A stretch of DNA of 64,000 nucleotides from Pseudothermotoga_B sp051235805 (GCF_051235805.1 NZ_JBPNXV010000001.1:930001-994000); one strand, 5' to 3'; counted from the stretch's first letter, positions 36,401 through 44,505 are shown. Notes: generated from the sequence alone by a model not told the origin. Program-made: numbers and translations.

Positions 36401-36536
36401 TCGCTGCAATAATCAGCACGAATGCAGTTAATATTGCGTACTTTGGCACACTGAACTCATAGGTCACAAATTTATTCGCAAAGAGAGCAACTACTATAAC
36501 TGTTATGTGAATCAGAATCTCTTCCACCTTAGTCAT
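33432..36536 (-). CDS. O-antigen-ligase-like membrane protein with a large C-terminal domain
   Basis: A 1034-residue protein. The first about 500 residues hold roughly twelve membrane helices and the Wzy/WaaL-type motif NDYLQVLGETGILGFASVVLL (about 365-385). Residues about 510-1034 are soluble, rich in charged helices (VEKLVNTLSKK, ELRERYIEEFIRYAKATVD), resembling TPR-like solenoids. O-antigen ligase relatives polymerise or transfer glycans on lipid carriers outside the membrane. The gene overlaps the WecA/MraY-type gene by eight bases, which supports a role in surface glycan assembly. The exact reaction is not clear. Confidence 0.8.
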   Translation of the reverse strand: MTKVEEILIHITVIVVALFANKFVTYEFSVPKYAILTAFVLIIAAILSYRVYKERELKLYLSMANLSWFLFSVASLLSTITVYRENRMYFNYSIDIAIFILLTALIGLYISNRFTNKEHITRILLTFVGTGTIVAIDAILNFYTGKSIFLGTVGEPFSRASIKSTIGNTIFVSNYMTMLFMISLYFIFSFDFGWRKYTYKNTFLIKTFSLVTVLLALITIIVSQTRSEYISLILSTIILICFYLIYSKKTQLNIDNEQVQKDLPRLRKLNRLLLLILCIGIVGILIVYNTDNPLTGKGQLSITSRFSAMASVSSRDERFLAWLGSIYQWKDNKILGDGIGTYQVKAIDALEEAMKDHPELLYGWNNFKRTHNDYLQVLGETGILGFASVVLLAVVLIVYAFRYLSSVTNRDDLSLFLIFACAFVSFMVQSFFSFPGHLLPNSLLALFVAAAATGRYFNEKKIMAWEIKLKGISLAFCLLLVMAITSASTYLKWNYFISEVSFKNGNNYYNGLINISNDKNLFQRYEKMYEQKLQELNTLTGEFTYLRPENYKYSNLSGADLEKQRIKQIATIRAELEKNLATIRNNLKKAEELEKTYTQKAEEALFKALKLNHIYGKAYFYLASLSLRPLRIEKLVNTLSKKDYSVLRQEFDLYQKYIARQYKATDLLFATQLLEKKPELAQVIATMQAILDSCGLFKTSLLSFNERNTYKGLTARYHSLCDAINQLVDELQSSKDDPVVQKAIDELRELRERYIEEFIRYAKATVDKLPGGWNRFPDWKNMNLYRAISGEDIYRLTATLAVSIDSVTNPKIFDLIEYLAQKESWACEGMASKGVWAVPDGVAEYLWAAAAQFEKSDPERAKDLYRKMMQLYQSAYNRISEEIKKLDVEKITQKYLDGIAEMLTNILLENGVSTDRIEAARGTVKEFTPQIQRYLRSIDWEAIVRAELNSVVYDKKYNQKFTLSNSIPNALKNEVLNLVALVIKDQAKVSQALDKVSSGIVNLPNELLLWERESRFLAFYQLLSLKQKDFAMVK

Positions 36537-37437
36537 CTATTTTTCCTCCTTCGTCATACCAAAAGATCCTCAAGAATAAGAGTACCACAACAGATGCAAT
36601 TAGTGCTATGAAGATGCCATATCTGAGATATCTAAGCAAGCCGAAGAATACTGCCAGAATGTTGACGAGCAAGAGCGTTTTACGATCTTTTACCAGTTTG
36701 GATCCTCTAACTCTGCGGGGAATTTTGTCGTATATGTGATCCCTGTCACCATAGAAAGGCGATCGCTGAGCGAGCAGTCTTCTTATCACAGTACCGAAGA
36801 TGTCAAGAAAGAAAACCCAAAAAGGCAGAAAAGGCGATAGATGAAGAGAGTCTCTGAGATTTGAGAAAATCACACAGCTTATCGAAAATCCTATCACATA
36901 ACTGCCAGCATCACCCATGAAGATCTTCGCAGGGGGAAAGTTGAACACTAAAAAGCCTCCAACTGAACCCAAGAGTGCCCAGCGAAGGGTTGGCTCTGCT
37001 GAAAAAATCATTCCAACAATTGTCAGTGTGGCACATATCCCATCCATGCCATCGATCATGTTTGTCGCATTTACTATCAAAACAAATAAGAAGGTGAAGA
37101 GAAAAACTTGAAAGATCTGGCTTGTAAAAGTGGTAGAAAGAAAAACCCCAACTGCGAACTCCACGATTAATCTGAAATACCACGGAAGTTGTTTTGTGTC
37201 GTCGAGAAGGCCGAGGAGAAACATAACACTCAGCAGTATCAAGATTTTGATATCTCTTGCAACAAAAGGTAGGACACCCGCGTAGATAGCCAATCCTCCG
37301 AGATATGGGGTGATCTTTTGATGTGTTTTGAGTTTACCATCTGGTCTGTCGACGATTCCAAAGTTCTTGCCAAGGTAAATGGCAAGCGGTGTTATCGATA
37401 AGGAAATAACGAAAGAAAGAATAACATGCGAGATCAT
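36529..37437 (-). CDS. Undecaprenyl-phosphate sugar-1-phosphate transferase (WecA/MraY family)
   Basis: A 302-residue membrane protein with about nine to ten helices. Family motifs are visible: NATNMIDGMDGICA, FMGDAGSYVIGF and RSPFYGDRDHIYDKIPRR. It links an amino-sugar phosphate to the lipid carrier undecaprenyl phosphate, starting glycan or peptidoglycan precursor synthesis. The ID-GMD-G and GDAGS motifs favour the WecA-like group (GlcNAc-1-P) over MraY, but sugar specificity is uncertain. It overlaps both neighbours. Confidence 0.88.
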   Translation of the reverse strand: MISHVILSFVISLSITPLAIYLGKNFGIVDRPDGKLKTHQKITPYLGGLAIYAGVLPFVARDIKILILLSVMFLLGLLDDTKQLPWYFRLIVEFAVGVFLSTTFTSQIFQVFLFTFLFVLIVNATNMIDGMDGICATLTIVGMIFSAEPTLRWALLGSVGGFLVFNFPPAKIFMGDAGSYVIGFSISCVIFSNLRDSLHLSPFLPFWVFFLDIFGTVIRRLLAQRSPFYGDRDHIYDKIPRRVRGSKLVKDRKTLLLVNILAVFFGLLRYLRYGIFIALIASVVVLLFLRIFWYDEGGKIDD

Positions 37438-38120
37438 TTGGATATCATCCTTGCCACAAGATCAACTACTGGAGTGAAGAAAAGTGCCGGCAAGAAATTA
37501 CCAACCTTTATCTCTTTGATTTCGAGTAACCTTATACCTATCGCTATCACGATCAACCCACCGGCACCGGTGAAGTTGGCTAAGTAAGCCTTGTCGGTCA
37601 AAAAGACAAGCTGTGAAGAGAAAGCAACCAACAGCCCCTGAACCAATAGCACCACAATCGATGTCACAAGAACACTTAAGCCATACAGAGAAGCAAGAAT
37701 TATCGAAGAGATGAAATCAAGCACCGATTTTATGTAGATGAGTGTACCATCTTTGACTAAGCCGGCCCTCACGGAGCCAACTATCGTCATAGGTCCGACA
37801 AGAAAAAGGGTTACGGCGGTCACAAAACCCTTTGCAAACCTGCTCGAATCTTTCGAGATCTTTCCGACGGCGGCTATTCTGTCCTCTATCTTCAAAAGTT
37901 CCCCAACTATCACCCCCATAGCAACTGAGAGTAAAACTACGATAAAATCTGATGTCTCGAGGGTCATCTTGATACCTATTCCGATGGTGGTCAAGCCTAC
38001 GGCTTGAAACAAAACCTTCCTCAAGGTATCTGGTATTGACTTTCCCAGAATCAAACCCAAAGTTGCACCGGCGAGAACTGCCAGACTGTTTACAATCACT
38101 GAACCGTGTATTTTGAACAC
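37434..38120 (-). CDS. DUF554 family membrane protein
   Basis: About 225 residues with seven or so hydrophobic segments and the DUF554 opening GSVIVNSLAVLAGATLGLILG; IGLL-like motifs GLTTIGIGIKMTL and AGGLIVIAIGIRLLEIK follow. Function is unknown, suspected transport. The start is uncertain: the upstream GTG given here overlaps the ribosome binding site GGAGG itself, while an ATA codon at 38109-38111 sits eight bases after it. A GTG 12 bases further in is a third option. It is the first gene of the 16-gene run. Confidence 0.78.
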   Translation of the reverse strand: MFKIHGSVIVNSLAVLAGATLGLILGKSIPDTLRKVLFQAVGLTTIGIGIKMTLETSDFIVVLLSVAMGVIVGELLKIEDRIAAVGKISKDSSRFAKGFVTAVTLFLVGPMTIVGSVRAGLVKDGTLIYIKSVLDFISSIILASLYGLSVLVTSIVVLLVQGLLVAFSSQLVFLTDKAYLANFTGAGGLIVIAIGIRLLEIKEIKVGNFLPALFFTPVVDLVARMISK

Positions 38121-38150
38121 CTCCTTTTAGGTTATATTATATATTCGGAG
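38118..38150. promoter_or_regulatory. Divergent promoter region of the DUF554 gene and coaX
   Basis: A perfect TATAAT on the minus strand (38136-38141) serves the DUF554 gene, with its ribosome binding site only about ten bases behind. On the plus strand the same AT-rich block gives TATATT for coaX, followed by GGAGGTG. The two promoters overlap, so firing is probably competitive. Confidence 0.6.
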
Positions 38151-38158
38151 GTGAATCT

Positions 38159-38926
38159 GTGCTCTTACTTTTTGACGTCGGAAACACACACACAGTAGCC
38201 GGTATCACAAAAGATGGGAAAGATTTCATGAAATGGAGGTTGTCAACTCACAGATTTGAAACGGAAGATGAGCTCTTCGTGATGCTCAAAACCTTGCTTG
38301 ACAATACGGGGATAACCTCCTCTGAAATTGACTCGGTGGTCATCGCCTCGGTCGTCCCATCGGTGAACTACATATTCCATAGATTTTGCGGCAAGTATCT
38401 CGGTGTCAAGAACTTTTGGGTTGAAGCTTGTGATGGACTTGGCATAAAGTGGAATGTGAAAAATCCATCAGAGATCGGTGCTGACAGAGTCGCCAACGTC
38501 ATTGGAGCTGCTGATATCTGCGAAGATGCAATAATAGTTGATTCAGGTACGGCGATAACGGTAGATGTTTTGATGTCGAATTCCTACGAGGGTGGTGCGA
38601 TCTTGCCGGGTTTGATGACTGCTGCATATTCATTGTTCGAAAAAACTGCAAAACTTCCACAGGTGGACTTGCATACACCAGGCAACTGTGTCGGCAAGGA
38701 TACCGCCGAGAATATAAGAATCGGTATTGTCAAGGGAACCGCACATGCACTCAATGGGCTAGTCGAGGAAGTGAAAAGATGTTTTTCTGATGAACCAAAG
38801 ATCTTTCTCACAGGAGGACAGAGTAAGATCTTAGAGAAACTCGTTCGGTATGACATTAAAGATCCAGATTTGACTCTGAAGGGGATGTATAGATACTGGC
38901 AGAAAAAATGTACATCTTGCTTGTAA
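38159..38926 (+). CDS. coaX: Type III pantothenate kinase
   Basis: A 255-residue enzyme with the CoaX motifs LLFDVGNTHTVAGI (phosphate binding), IGADRVANVIGA, VDSGTAITVDVL and GAILPGLMTA. It phosphorylates pantothenate, the first step of CoA synthesis. The GTG lies after GGAGGTGAATCT. Its 3-prime end overlaps the next gene by 19 bases. Confidence 0.95.
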   Translation: MLLLFDVGNTHTVAGITKDGKDFMKWRLSTHRFETEDELFVMLKTLLDNTGITSSEIDSVVIASVVPSVNYIFHRFCGKYLGVKNFWVEACDGLGIKWNVKNPSEIGADRVANVIGAADICEDAIIVDSGTAITVDVLMSNSYEGGAILPGLMTAAYSLFEKTAKLPQVDLHTPGNCVGKDTAENIRIGIVKGTAHALNGLVEEVKRCFSDEPKIFLTGGQSKILEKLVRYDIKDPDLTLKGMYRYWQKKCTSCL

Positions 38927-40233
38927 ACCCTTGGATCTATGATTTCGCCGCATACGATTTTTGGCTCAAGCCTTTGGGTATATTGTATGTAGGTGCATTT
39001 CTCAAAAATGTAGGCTTTGAGGTCAGATTGATTGACCTTTTGAATCGACATGATCCCAAATTGGCAGAGTTCGCCAAGCTCAAGCCAGACAAAAAGTTCG
39101 GGACGGGCAAATTTGTTGAAAGAGAGGTCGAAAAGCCACCTTTTTTGAAAAACATTCCACGCAGGTACAAGTGTTACGGTGCACCCTTAGAGTATTTCAT
39201 CACACAGTTGAAAGATGCGGGTAAACCGGATGCAGTGTTCGTGAGTTCCTCTTTGACATACTGGTGGCCTGGTGTTGCTGAAACGATAAGGGTTATCAAA
39301 GAAATTATGCCAGCTGTACCAGTTGTGCTCGGAGGCCTGTATGCAAGATTGTACCCAGCACACGCTGTAAAGAACACAAAGGCAGATTATGTCTTCAGCG
39401 GGGAGTTATCGCAGATCAACCAGGTGATGAATGACTTATTTAAAAGAAACTTGAACTTTGACTTTGAGAATTGGTTTGAAATCTTAGACCCAGCCTATGA
39501 ACTGTATGAAAAGGTTGGGTATTTGGTTTTTCTGACATCACTTGGTTGCCCATATCGTTGTACCTATTGTGTCTCACCAAAGTTGTGGAGGAGATTCACC
39601 CAAAGAAAACCTCATACTGTTGTCAACAGTGTTGAGAGATACCTTGATCTTTTCAAGGTGAAAGATGTTGTATTCTTTGATGATGCGATATTGATCAACA
39701 CAGAAGATCACTTCAAACCTCTGCTCAAGCTGTTGATCGAGAGAGACTTTGGTGTTAACTACCATCTGCCAAATGGGATACACGCCAGGCTTGTCGACGA
39801 GGAGCTTGCATTCCTTTTGAAAGAAGCCGGCTTCAAGACGATAAAACTCGGCTATGAAACATCCGGTTATCTGCAGAGAACCACTGGTGGGAAGGTCTAC
39901 GATGAGGACTTGGTAAGGGCTGCAAGAATTCTGCGTAAAGCCGGTTTCACTAAGGAAGAAATACAGGCATACGTGATGGTAAACATGCCCTTTCAGAAAG
40001 CCGAGGACGTCCTCAAAGCAGTAGAGGTGTGCAAAAATGAAGGTATCTCTGTATCGGTAAACGAATACACACCAATTTATGGATCTGAAGACTGGCACAT
40101 GCTTGTACAAAGAGGAGTGCTGGATGAAGAAACAGATCCAGCACTTCTCAACAACACGGTTTTACCATATTGGTTCAGAGCCGGTATGAGTTTTGAGACT
40201 GTTCAGATGCTAAAGACTTTGGCTCGACGATGA
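38908..40233 (+). CDS. Cobalamin-binding radical SAM protein
   Basis: A 441-residue protein. The N-terminal part (ILLVNPWIYDFAAYDFWLKPLGILYVGAF, IRLIDLLNRHDP) is a B12-binding-like Rossmann region of the kind in class B radical SAM enzymes. The radical SAM core has LGCPYRCTYCVSPKLW (CxxxCxxC). Function is unknown; methyltransferases and tRNA or lipid modifiers are alternatives. It starts with ATG inside coaX, without a strong ribosome binding site. Four bases separate its stop from that of the convergent SIS gene. Confidence 0.8.
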   Translation: MYILLVNPWIYDFAAYDFWLKPLGILYVGAFLKNVGFEVRLIDLLNRHDPKLAEFAKLKPDKKFGTGKFVEREVEKPPFLKNIPRRYKCYGAPLEYFITQLKDAGKPDAVFVSSSLTYWWPGVAETIRVIKEIMPAVPVVLGGLYARLYPAHAVKNTKADYVFSGELSQINQVMNDLFKRNLNFDFENWFEILDPAYELYEKVGYLVFLTSLGCPYRCTYCVSPKLWRRFTQRKPHTVVNSVERYLDLFKVKDVVFFDDAILINTEDHFKPLLKLLIERDFGVNYHLPNGIHARLVDEELAFLLKEAGFKTIKLGYETSGYLQRTTGGKVYDEDLVRAARILRKAGFTKEEIQAYVMVNMPFQKAEDVLKAVEVCKNEGISVSVNEYTPIYGSEDWHMLVQRGVLDEETDPALLNNTVLPYWFRAGMSFETVQMLKTLARR

Positions 40234-40237
40234 AAGC

Positions 40238-41245
40238 TTATTCTTTTCTTGTGACCTTTGAAGCGATCATGCCAACACCTGGTTCATAGCCTTTCGCAAC
40301 TGCTAAATCATCAGCGGCTTTTTGAAGGATCACCATAACAGGTATCGATGACAAAGGTTCTTCAAGCCCTTCCTTTATGACGATAGATCTTTCTATAGGT
40401 CTATCGTAATCGGTTATGCACCAAACATTTTCGTATGATGAAAGATCTCCAAGAAGATCTAAGGTCAGTCCAAATGTCTTGCCGTGAAGCGCAGTGACAA
40501 CAACGAGTGGATTGGTGACCATCAATTCCATGGGCCCATGTCTAAAGCCTGCACCGCTGTATACAACGGAGTTGACCTTTGATATCTCTGCGAGCGTGAG
40601 TTGAGCCATTCTCATAATGGGTATTGCAAAACCTCTTGCAACTAAAATGGAATTTTCCTTCTTGAGCAAGTCCTGTGTGAAGAGTTCAATCTTCAGAGTC
40701 AAGGCATTCTCAACGTACTCAATTAATCTTTCGTAGTTGAGTTCTTCACCAATCCATGCCGAGGCAACAATGAGTAGTGTGACTATGGTGTTCAGAAAGG
40801 TTTTCGATGAACCCATGGCTCTTTCGATACCCGCAAAGACTGGAAAAACTCTTGAATCGGTGAAAACCTTCGCGTTCGAAGACTGGGGATTGTTTGTGAC
40901 GAGAACACAGTTATTAATCTTTCCTGCATACAAGTCAAGAAAACGTGTCAATTCTGCTGTTTCACCTGATTGACTGACCAGAAAGATCGTTTCATATCTT
41001 TCAAGCAACTTCTCACTGTCATACCATATGAACTCAGACAGTTCTCTGCACTGCGCATCTATTCCATGAGAGCGCAGGTATATAGTCGCGTAGAGAGAGG
41101 CGTAGTATGACGCACCCATTCCAAGAAAAAGTACACTATCATGGCGAAGTGTTTTTGCCATTCTCACCAAGGTGCCTTTTTGCTTCAAAAGTTCTCTAAG
41201 AGCCTTTGGTTGCTCAAGAACATCTTGCAGGAACATCGATTTCAT
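40238..41245 (-). CDS. SIS-domain sugar-phosphate isomerase/deaminase-like protein
   Basis: A 335-residue protein with two SIS folds like the isomerase half of GlmS: FLQDVLEQPKALREL at the N-terminus, FLGMGASYYASLYATIYL, LVSQSGETAELTRFLD (phosphate site) and GAGFRHGPMELM in the second half. There is no glutaminase domain. It could be an amino-sugar deaminase/isomerase (AgaS- or FrlB-like). The ATG lies nine bases after GGAGG. It is divergent from infB across 124 bases. Confidence 0.82.
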   Translation of the reverse strand: MKSMFLQDVLEQPKALRELLKQKGTLVRMAKTLRHDSVLFLGMGASYYASLYATIYLRSHGIDAQCRELSEFIWYDSEKLLERYETIFLVSQSGETAELTRFLDLYAGKINNCVLVTNNPQSSNAKVFTDSRVFPVFAGIERAMGSSKTFLNTIVTLLIVASAWIGEELNYERLIEYVENALTLKIELFTQDLLKKENSILVARGFAIPIMRMAQLTLAEISKVNSVVYSGAGFRHGPMELMVTNPLVVVTALHGKTFGLTLDLLGDLSSYENVWCITDYDRPIERSIVIKEGLEEPLSSIPVMVILQKAADDLAVAKGYEPGVGMIASKVTRKE

Positions 41246-41331
41246 CTGCTATAACCTCCTCACCGTATACTCGATTAAGTTTATAACATAAGATTTTAAA
41301 AACTCTTCAGACAAAAGGCAAACAAATCGTG

Positions 41332-41337
41332 TAAAAT
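41332..41337 (+). promoter_or_regulatory. Possible infB minus 10 element
   Basis: TAAAAT preceded by GTG, about 33 bases before the infB start. No convincing minus 35. The 124-base intergenic space has no other clear element. Confidence 0.35.
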
Positions 41338-41369
41338 ACACAAAGGGTACTTGAAAGGGAGTGTGAAAC

Positions 41370-43391
41370 ATGCCAAGACTCAGAGTGTACGAACTCGCCA
41401 AGAAGTTGAACATGTCGGCGAAGGAGCTTCTTCAAGAACTTGAAGAACTCGGTTTAGACGTGAAGAACCATATGAGCTATATAGATGAAGAGACTGTGAG
41501 TCTCATTCTTGAGATTTTCGAAGAAGAGGAAACAGCTGTAAAAGCAAAGGTATCCAAACCGAAAAAAGAGAAAGAAGAGGAAGAAGAGGTTGCACAAGAG
41601 GTTCTCCTAAAGCCAGAAGAAATGCAGTTGAACACCTTTGCCGTGAAGATAGGCATTGCGCTGAACAGAATCATACAAGACATGTTTGCCAAGGGAATTG
41701 TTTTAAAGCCGATGCAACAACTTGATGAGAAGCTCGCCAAAGAAATAGCTCGTATGTATGGATATCGTGTGAGATTCCAGCAAGACGTTGAAAAGGTAGA
41801 GCAAGAAGAGATCATCGAGAATGAACTGGAGAAACTCGAGAGATATTTCGAGACACTTTACACAGTCCACAGAAATGAATTGACAACTCGTCCACCCGTT
41901 GTCACGGTGATGGGTCATGTCGACCATGGTAAAACGACTCTCTTAGACAGAATCAGAAAGACAAGAATAGCAGAGCAAGAGATAGGTGGTATCACACAGT
42001 CCATAGGAGCTTATCAGGTAGTTCATAATGGTAAGAAGATTACCTTTATAGACACCCCAGGGCATGAGCTATTCACCGAAATGCGTGCCAAAGGAGTGCA
42101 AGCCACAGATATTGTTGTGCTTGTCGTTGCTGCAGACGACGGCGTTATGCCTCAGACGGTGGAGGCATACAATCATGCCAAAACAGCTGGTGTACCAGTT
42201 ATTGTGGCAATAAACAAAATAGACAAACCAAATGCAAACGTTGAATTAACCAAGCGTCAATTGGTGGATAGCTTGAATCTGATCCCTGAAGATTGGGGCG
42301 GAGATGCCATCGTTGTGCCGATCTCTGCAAGAACTGGTGCTGGCATAGACGAGTTACTCGAGATGATCTTGTTAGTTGCAGAAATGAAAGAGATAAAGTG
42401 TTTTCCAAAAGGACCAGCCAGGTGTGTGATCATAGAGTCCAGATTGGACAGGGCACTTGGACCGGTGGCAAATGTGATAGTGAAAGACGGAGTACTGAGT
42501 GTGGGAGATTACTTGGTTTCCGGGCCCGTGTATTGTAAAGTCAGAACACTCATAGACGACAAGGGTAGATCGATCAAGAATGCCGAGCCGTCACAACCAG
42601 TCATGATAGTTGGATTTGAAGAGGTACCAGATATCAGATATATGGTGTACGCTGTAGCAGATCTTCAAACTGCAAGGATTGTAACAGAACAACTCAAGGA
42701 GAGATTCGATAAAGAGAGAGCCACAAAAAGAAAGATCAAGTTGGAAGAACTCCTCAAACTGATGGAAGAAAGCGAAAAGAAAGAACTGAACATAGTGCTC
42801 AAAGCCGATACATTCGGCTCGCTGAGCGCCCTACAGAATGCTATAAACTCGATCAAGAGCGAGGAAATAAAGGTAAATATAGTACATTCATCGATTGGAG
42901 CGATTAACAACAGTGATGTGATGCTCGCCTCTGCGAGTAATGGAATCATAATCGGTTTCAGAGTAAAGGTCGATTTGCAAGCGAGAAAGACAGCAGAAAG
43001 TGAAGGTGTGCAAATCAAAACCTATGAGATCATATATGACTTGCTCGACAACTTGAAGCTCGCCCTTGAAGGTATGCTGAAACCAGAAATCGTGGAAGAA
43101 TTGGTAGGACGTGGTGAGATTAGAAAGATTTTCGATATAAAGAAAGTCGGTACGATTGCAGGGGTTCAACTCTTAGAAGGTTATGTGACAAAGAGTTGCA
43201 CTGTGAAGATCTTCAGAAATGGAACCTTTGTGTTCAGTGATGAAATAGAGACTTTGAAGCATTACAAACAGGACGCTGATAGAGTGGATGCACCCCAAGA
43301 ATGCGGGATTAAGCTCAAAGGAAGTTCAGAGATCAAAGAAGGCGACGAGTTGGAATTCTACCAGAAAAGGGAGATTCGAAAGAAACTTTAG
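41370..43391 (+). CDS. infB: Translation initiation factor IF-2
   Basis: A 673-residue IF-2 with a short N-terminal IF2-N domain (RVYELAKKLNMSAKELLQEL), a charged linker (about 50-85), the G domain with GHVDHGKTTLLD, DTPGHELFTEM and NKIDKPN, and domains II-IV. It brings initiator tRNA to the ribosome. Shorter than proteobacterial IF-2 because the N-terminal linker is brief. It is not next to nusA or rbfA, its usual partners. The stop overlaps the convergent fur-like gene by four bases. Confidence 0.95.
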   Translation: MPRLRVYELAKKLNMSAKELLQELEELGLDVKNHMSYIDEETVSLILEIFEEEETAVKAKVSKPKKEKEEEEEVAQEVLLKPEEMQLNTFAVKIGIALNRIIQDMFAKGIVLKPMQQLDEKLAKEIARMYGYRVRFQQDVEKVEQEEIIENELEKLERYFETLYTVHRNELTTRPPVVTVMGHVDHGKTTLLDRIRKTRIAEQEIGGITQSIGAYQVVHNGKKITFIDTPGHELFTEMRAKGVQATDIVVLVVAADDGVMPQTVEAYNHAKTAGVPVIVAINKIDKPNANVELTKRQLVDSLNLIPEDWGGDAIVVPISARTGAGIDELLEMILLVAEMKEIKCFPKGPARCVIIESRLDRALGPVANVIVKDGVLSVGDYLVSGPVYCKVRTLIDDKGRSIKNAEPSQPVMIVGFEEVPDIRYMVYAVADLQTARIVTEQLKERFDKERATKRKIKLEELLKLMEESEKKELNIVLKADTFGSLSALQNAINSIKSEEIKVNIVHSSIGAINNSDVMLASASNGIIIGFRVKVDLQARKTAESEGVQIKTYEIIYDLLDNLKLALEGMLKPEIVEELVGRGEIRKIFDIKKVGTIAGVQLLEGYVTKSCTVKIFRNGTFVFSDEIETLKHYKQDADRVDAPQECGIKLKGSSEIKEGDELEFYQKREIRKKL

Positions 43392-43798
43392 CCCTTGCGC
43401 TGAAGATAATCACTGCACTGCGTGCACACACCATAGACAATCAGTTCAGTCCTTTCGACTATGCCAGCCACGTTAACTGTTGCTCTGTAGTTTATATCGT
43501 AGACGTTCCCGCAGATCCTGCAGACAAAGTGACCGTGGTTGGATGTGTCCACATCGTATATCGTTGTGGTTTCGTTGATGGATATCTTCTTCAGATAGCC
43601 AATCTCCTCAAGGGTGTGCAAGGTGTTATAGACTGTAGTGAAAGAAACACTGCCCACTTTGGAGAGAACATGCTCGTAGATCTGCTGTGCCGTTGGGTGT
43701 ATTCTGTTGCTTTGCAGGAACCTCAGAATCTCAACTCTCTGTGGTGTGATCTTCAGGCCATGATTTTTCAACAGTTCCATAATCTGGCTCACAGACAT
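43388..43798 (-). CDS. Fur/PerR-family metalloregulator
   Basis: A 136-residue repressor: winged-helix MELLKNHGLKITPQRVEILRFL, recognition helix SFTTVYNTLHTLEEIGYL, then the dimerisation domain with a CxxC pair twice (FVCRICGNVYD and GVCTQCSDYL) for structural zinc. HGHFVC and the Asp/His ligands resemble PerR, but Fur or Zur cannot be excluded from sequence. ATG seven bases after GGAGG. Divergent from the 8-oxoguanine glycosylase gene, with a PerR-box-like site between. Confidence 0.9.
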   Translation of the reverse strand: MSVSQIMELLKNHGLKITPQRVEILRFLQSNRIHPTAQQIYEHVLSKVGSVSFTTVYNTLHTLEEIGYLKKISINETTTIYDVDTSNHGHFVCRICGNVYDINYRATVNVAGIVERTELIVYGVCTQCSDYLQRKG

Positions 43799-43826
43799 CT
43801 CTCAACCTCCAATTTAACTCACAACT

Positions 43827-43832
43827 ATTATA
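43827..43832 (-). promoter_or_regulatory. Promoter of the fur-like gene
   Basis: Perfect TATAAT preceded by TGG (extended minus 10), 28 bases before the start codon. Confidence 0.6.
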
Positions 43833-43850
43833 CCACCGATACGAATTAGT

Positions 43851-43869
43851 TGATTTATAATCATTGTGG
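43851..43869. promoter_or_regulatory. PerR-box-like operator
   Basis: TTATAAT-C-ATTGTGG (43855-43869) matches the PerR consensus TTATAAT-N-ATTATAA in 11 of 14 positions. The same bases include a perfect 13-bp palindrome TGATT-TAT-AATCA (43851-43863). It lies about 20 bases upstream of the fur-like minus 10 and over a possible TATAAT for the glycosylase. Confidence 0.4.
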
Positions 43870-44505
43870 GAGGAGATTAAGGTTTCGCTGTTAGAAGATC
43901 TGAACAAGATAAGAGATCAGGCAAGAGAACTTGTGGAGAAGAGGTTTCAAGAATTCGTACTGCTGGGTCAGAACGGTACAGAAGAGGATCTCTTTGCAGA
44001 GCTTTCCTTCTGTGTTTTGACAGCAAATTGGAGTGCACAAGGAGGCATCAGAGCCCAGCAGGAAATCGGAAAGAACGGGTTTTTGACTTTTTCTGAAGAC
44101 GAGCTTGAAAGATGGTTGGCTAAGGTAGGGCACAGATATCCTAAAGCCAGGGCGGCGTATATAGTCAAAAACCGTAGCCTTGTGGGTAGTTTACGCTCTA
44201 TTTTGAAACTGGATCCATGTGTTGCAAGAGAATGGCTTGTGAAAAATGCACTCGGTATTGGTTATAAAGAGGCAAGCCATTTTTTGAGGAATGTAGGTAT
44301 TGATAGCCTTGCTATCCTTGACAGACATGTTCTTTCATTAATGCAGCAGTATGAGATCATCAATCAAGTTCCAAAAGCACTAACGAGACAACGCTATCTG
44401 AACTACGAGAATCTGTTGAGAGATCTCGCAAGAACTTTTGGTGAATCTCTCGGAAAGTTCGATCTGTATTTATGGTACTTCATAAAGAAAAAGGTTGAAA
44501 AATAA
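43864..44505 (+). CDS. ogg: 8-oxoguanine DNA glycosylase/AP lyase (Ogg2 type)
   Basis: About 213 residues, resembling the archaeal-type Ogg2 of Thermotoga. The helix-hairpin-helix region NALGIGYKEASHFLRNVG (Lys in the catalytic loop) is followed by DSLAILDRHVLSLM with the catalytic Asp, and the C-terminus LGKFDLYLWYFIKKKVEK matches the family. It removes oxidised guanine. The start is unclear: the frame opens at TTG, but a strong GGGAGGAG at 43868-43875 lies inside it and the next standard start in frame is not well spaced. Confidence 0.85.
   Translation: MWEEIKVSLLEDLNKIRDQARELVEKRFQEFVLLGQNGTEEDLFAELSFCVLTANWSAQGGIRAQQEIGKNGFLTFSEDELERWLAKVGHRYPKARAAYIVKNRSLVGSLRSILKLDPCVAREWLVKNALGIGYKEASHFLRNVGIDSLAILDRHVLSLMQQYEIINQVPKALTRQRYLNYENLLRDLARTFGESLGKFDLYLWYFIKKKVEK

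Noticed and set aside
39574..40110. A 178-codon minus frame under the radical SAM gene
   Set aside because: Opposite a gene with the full CxxxCxxC motif; no start signals.
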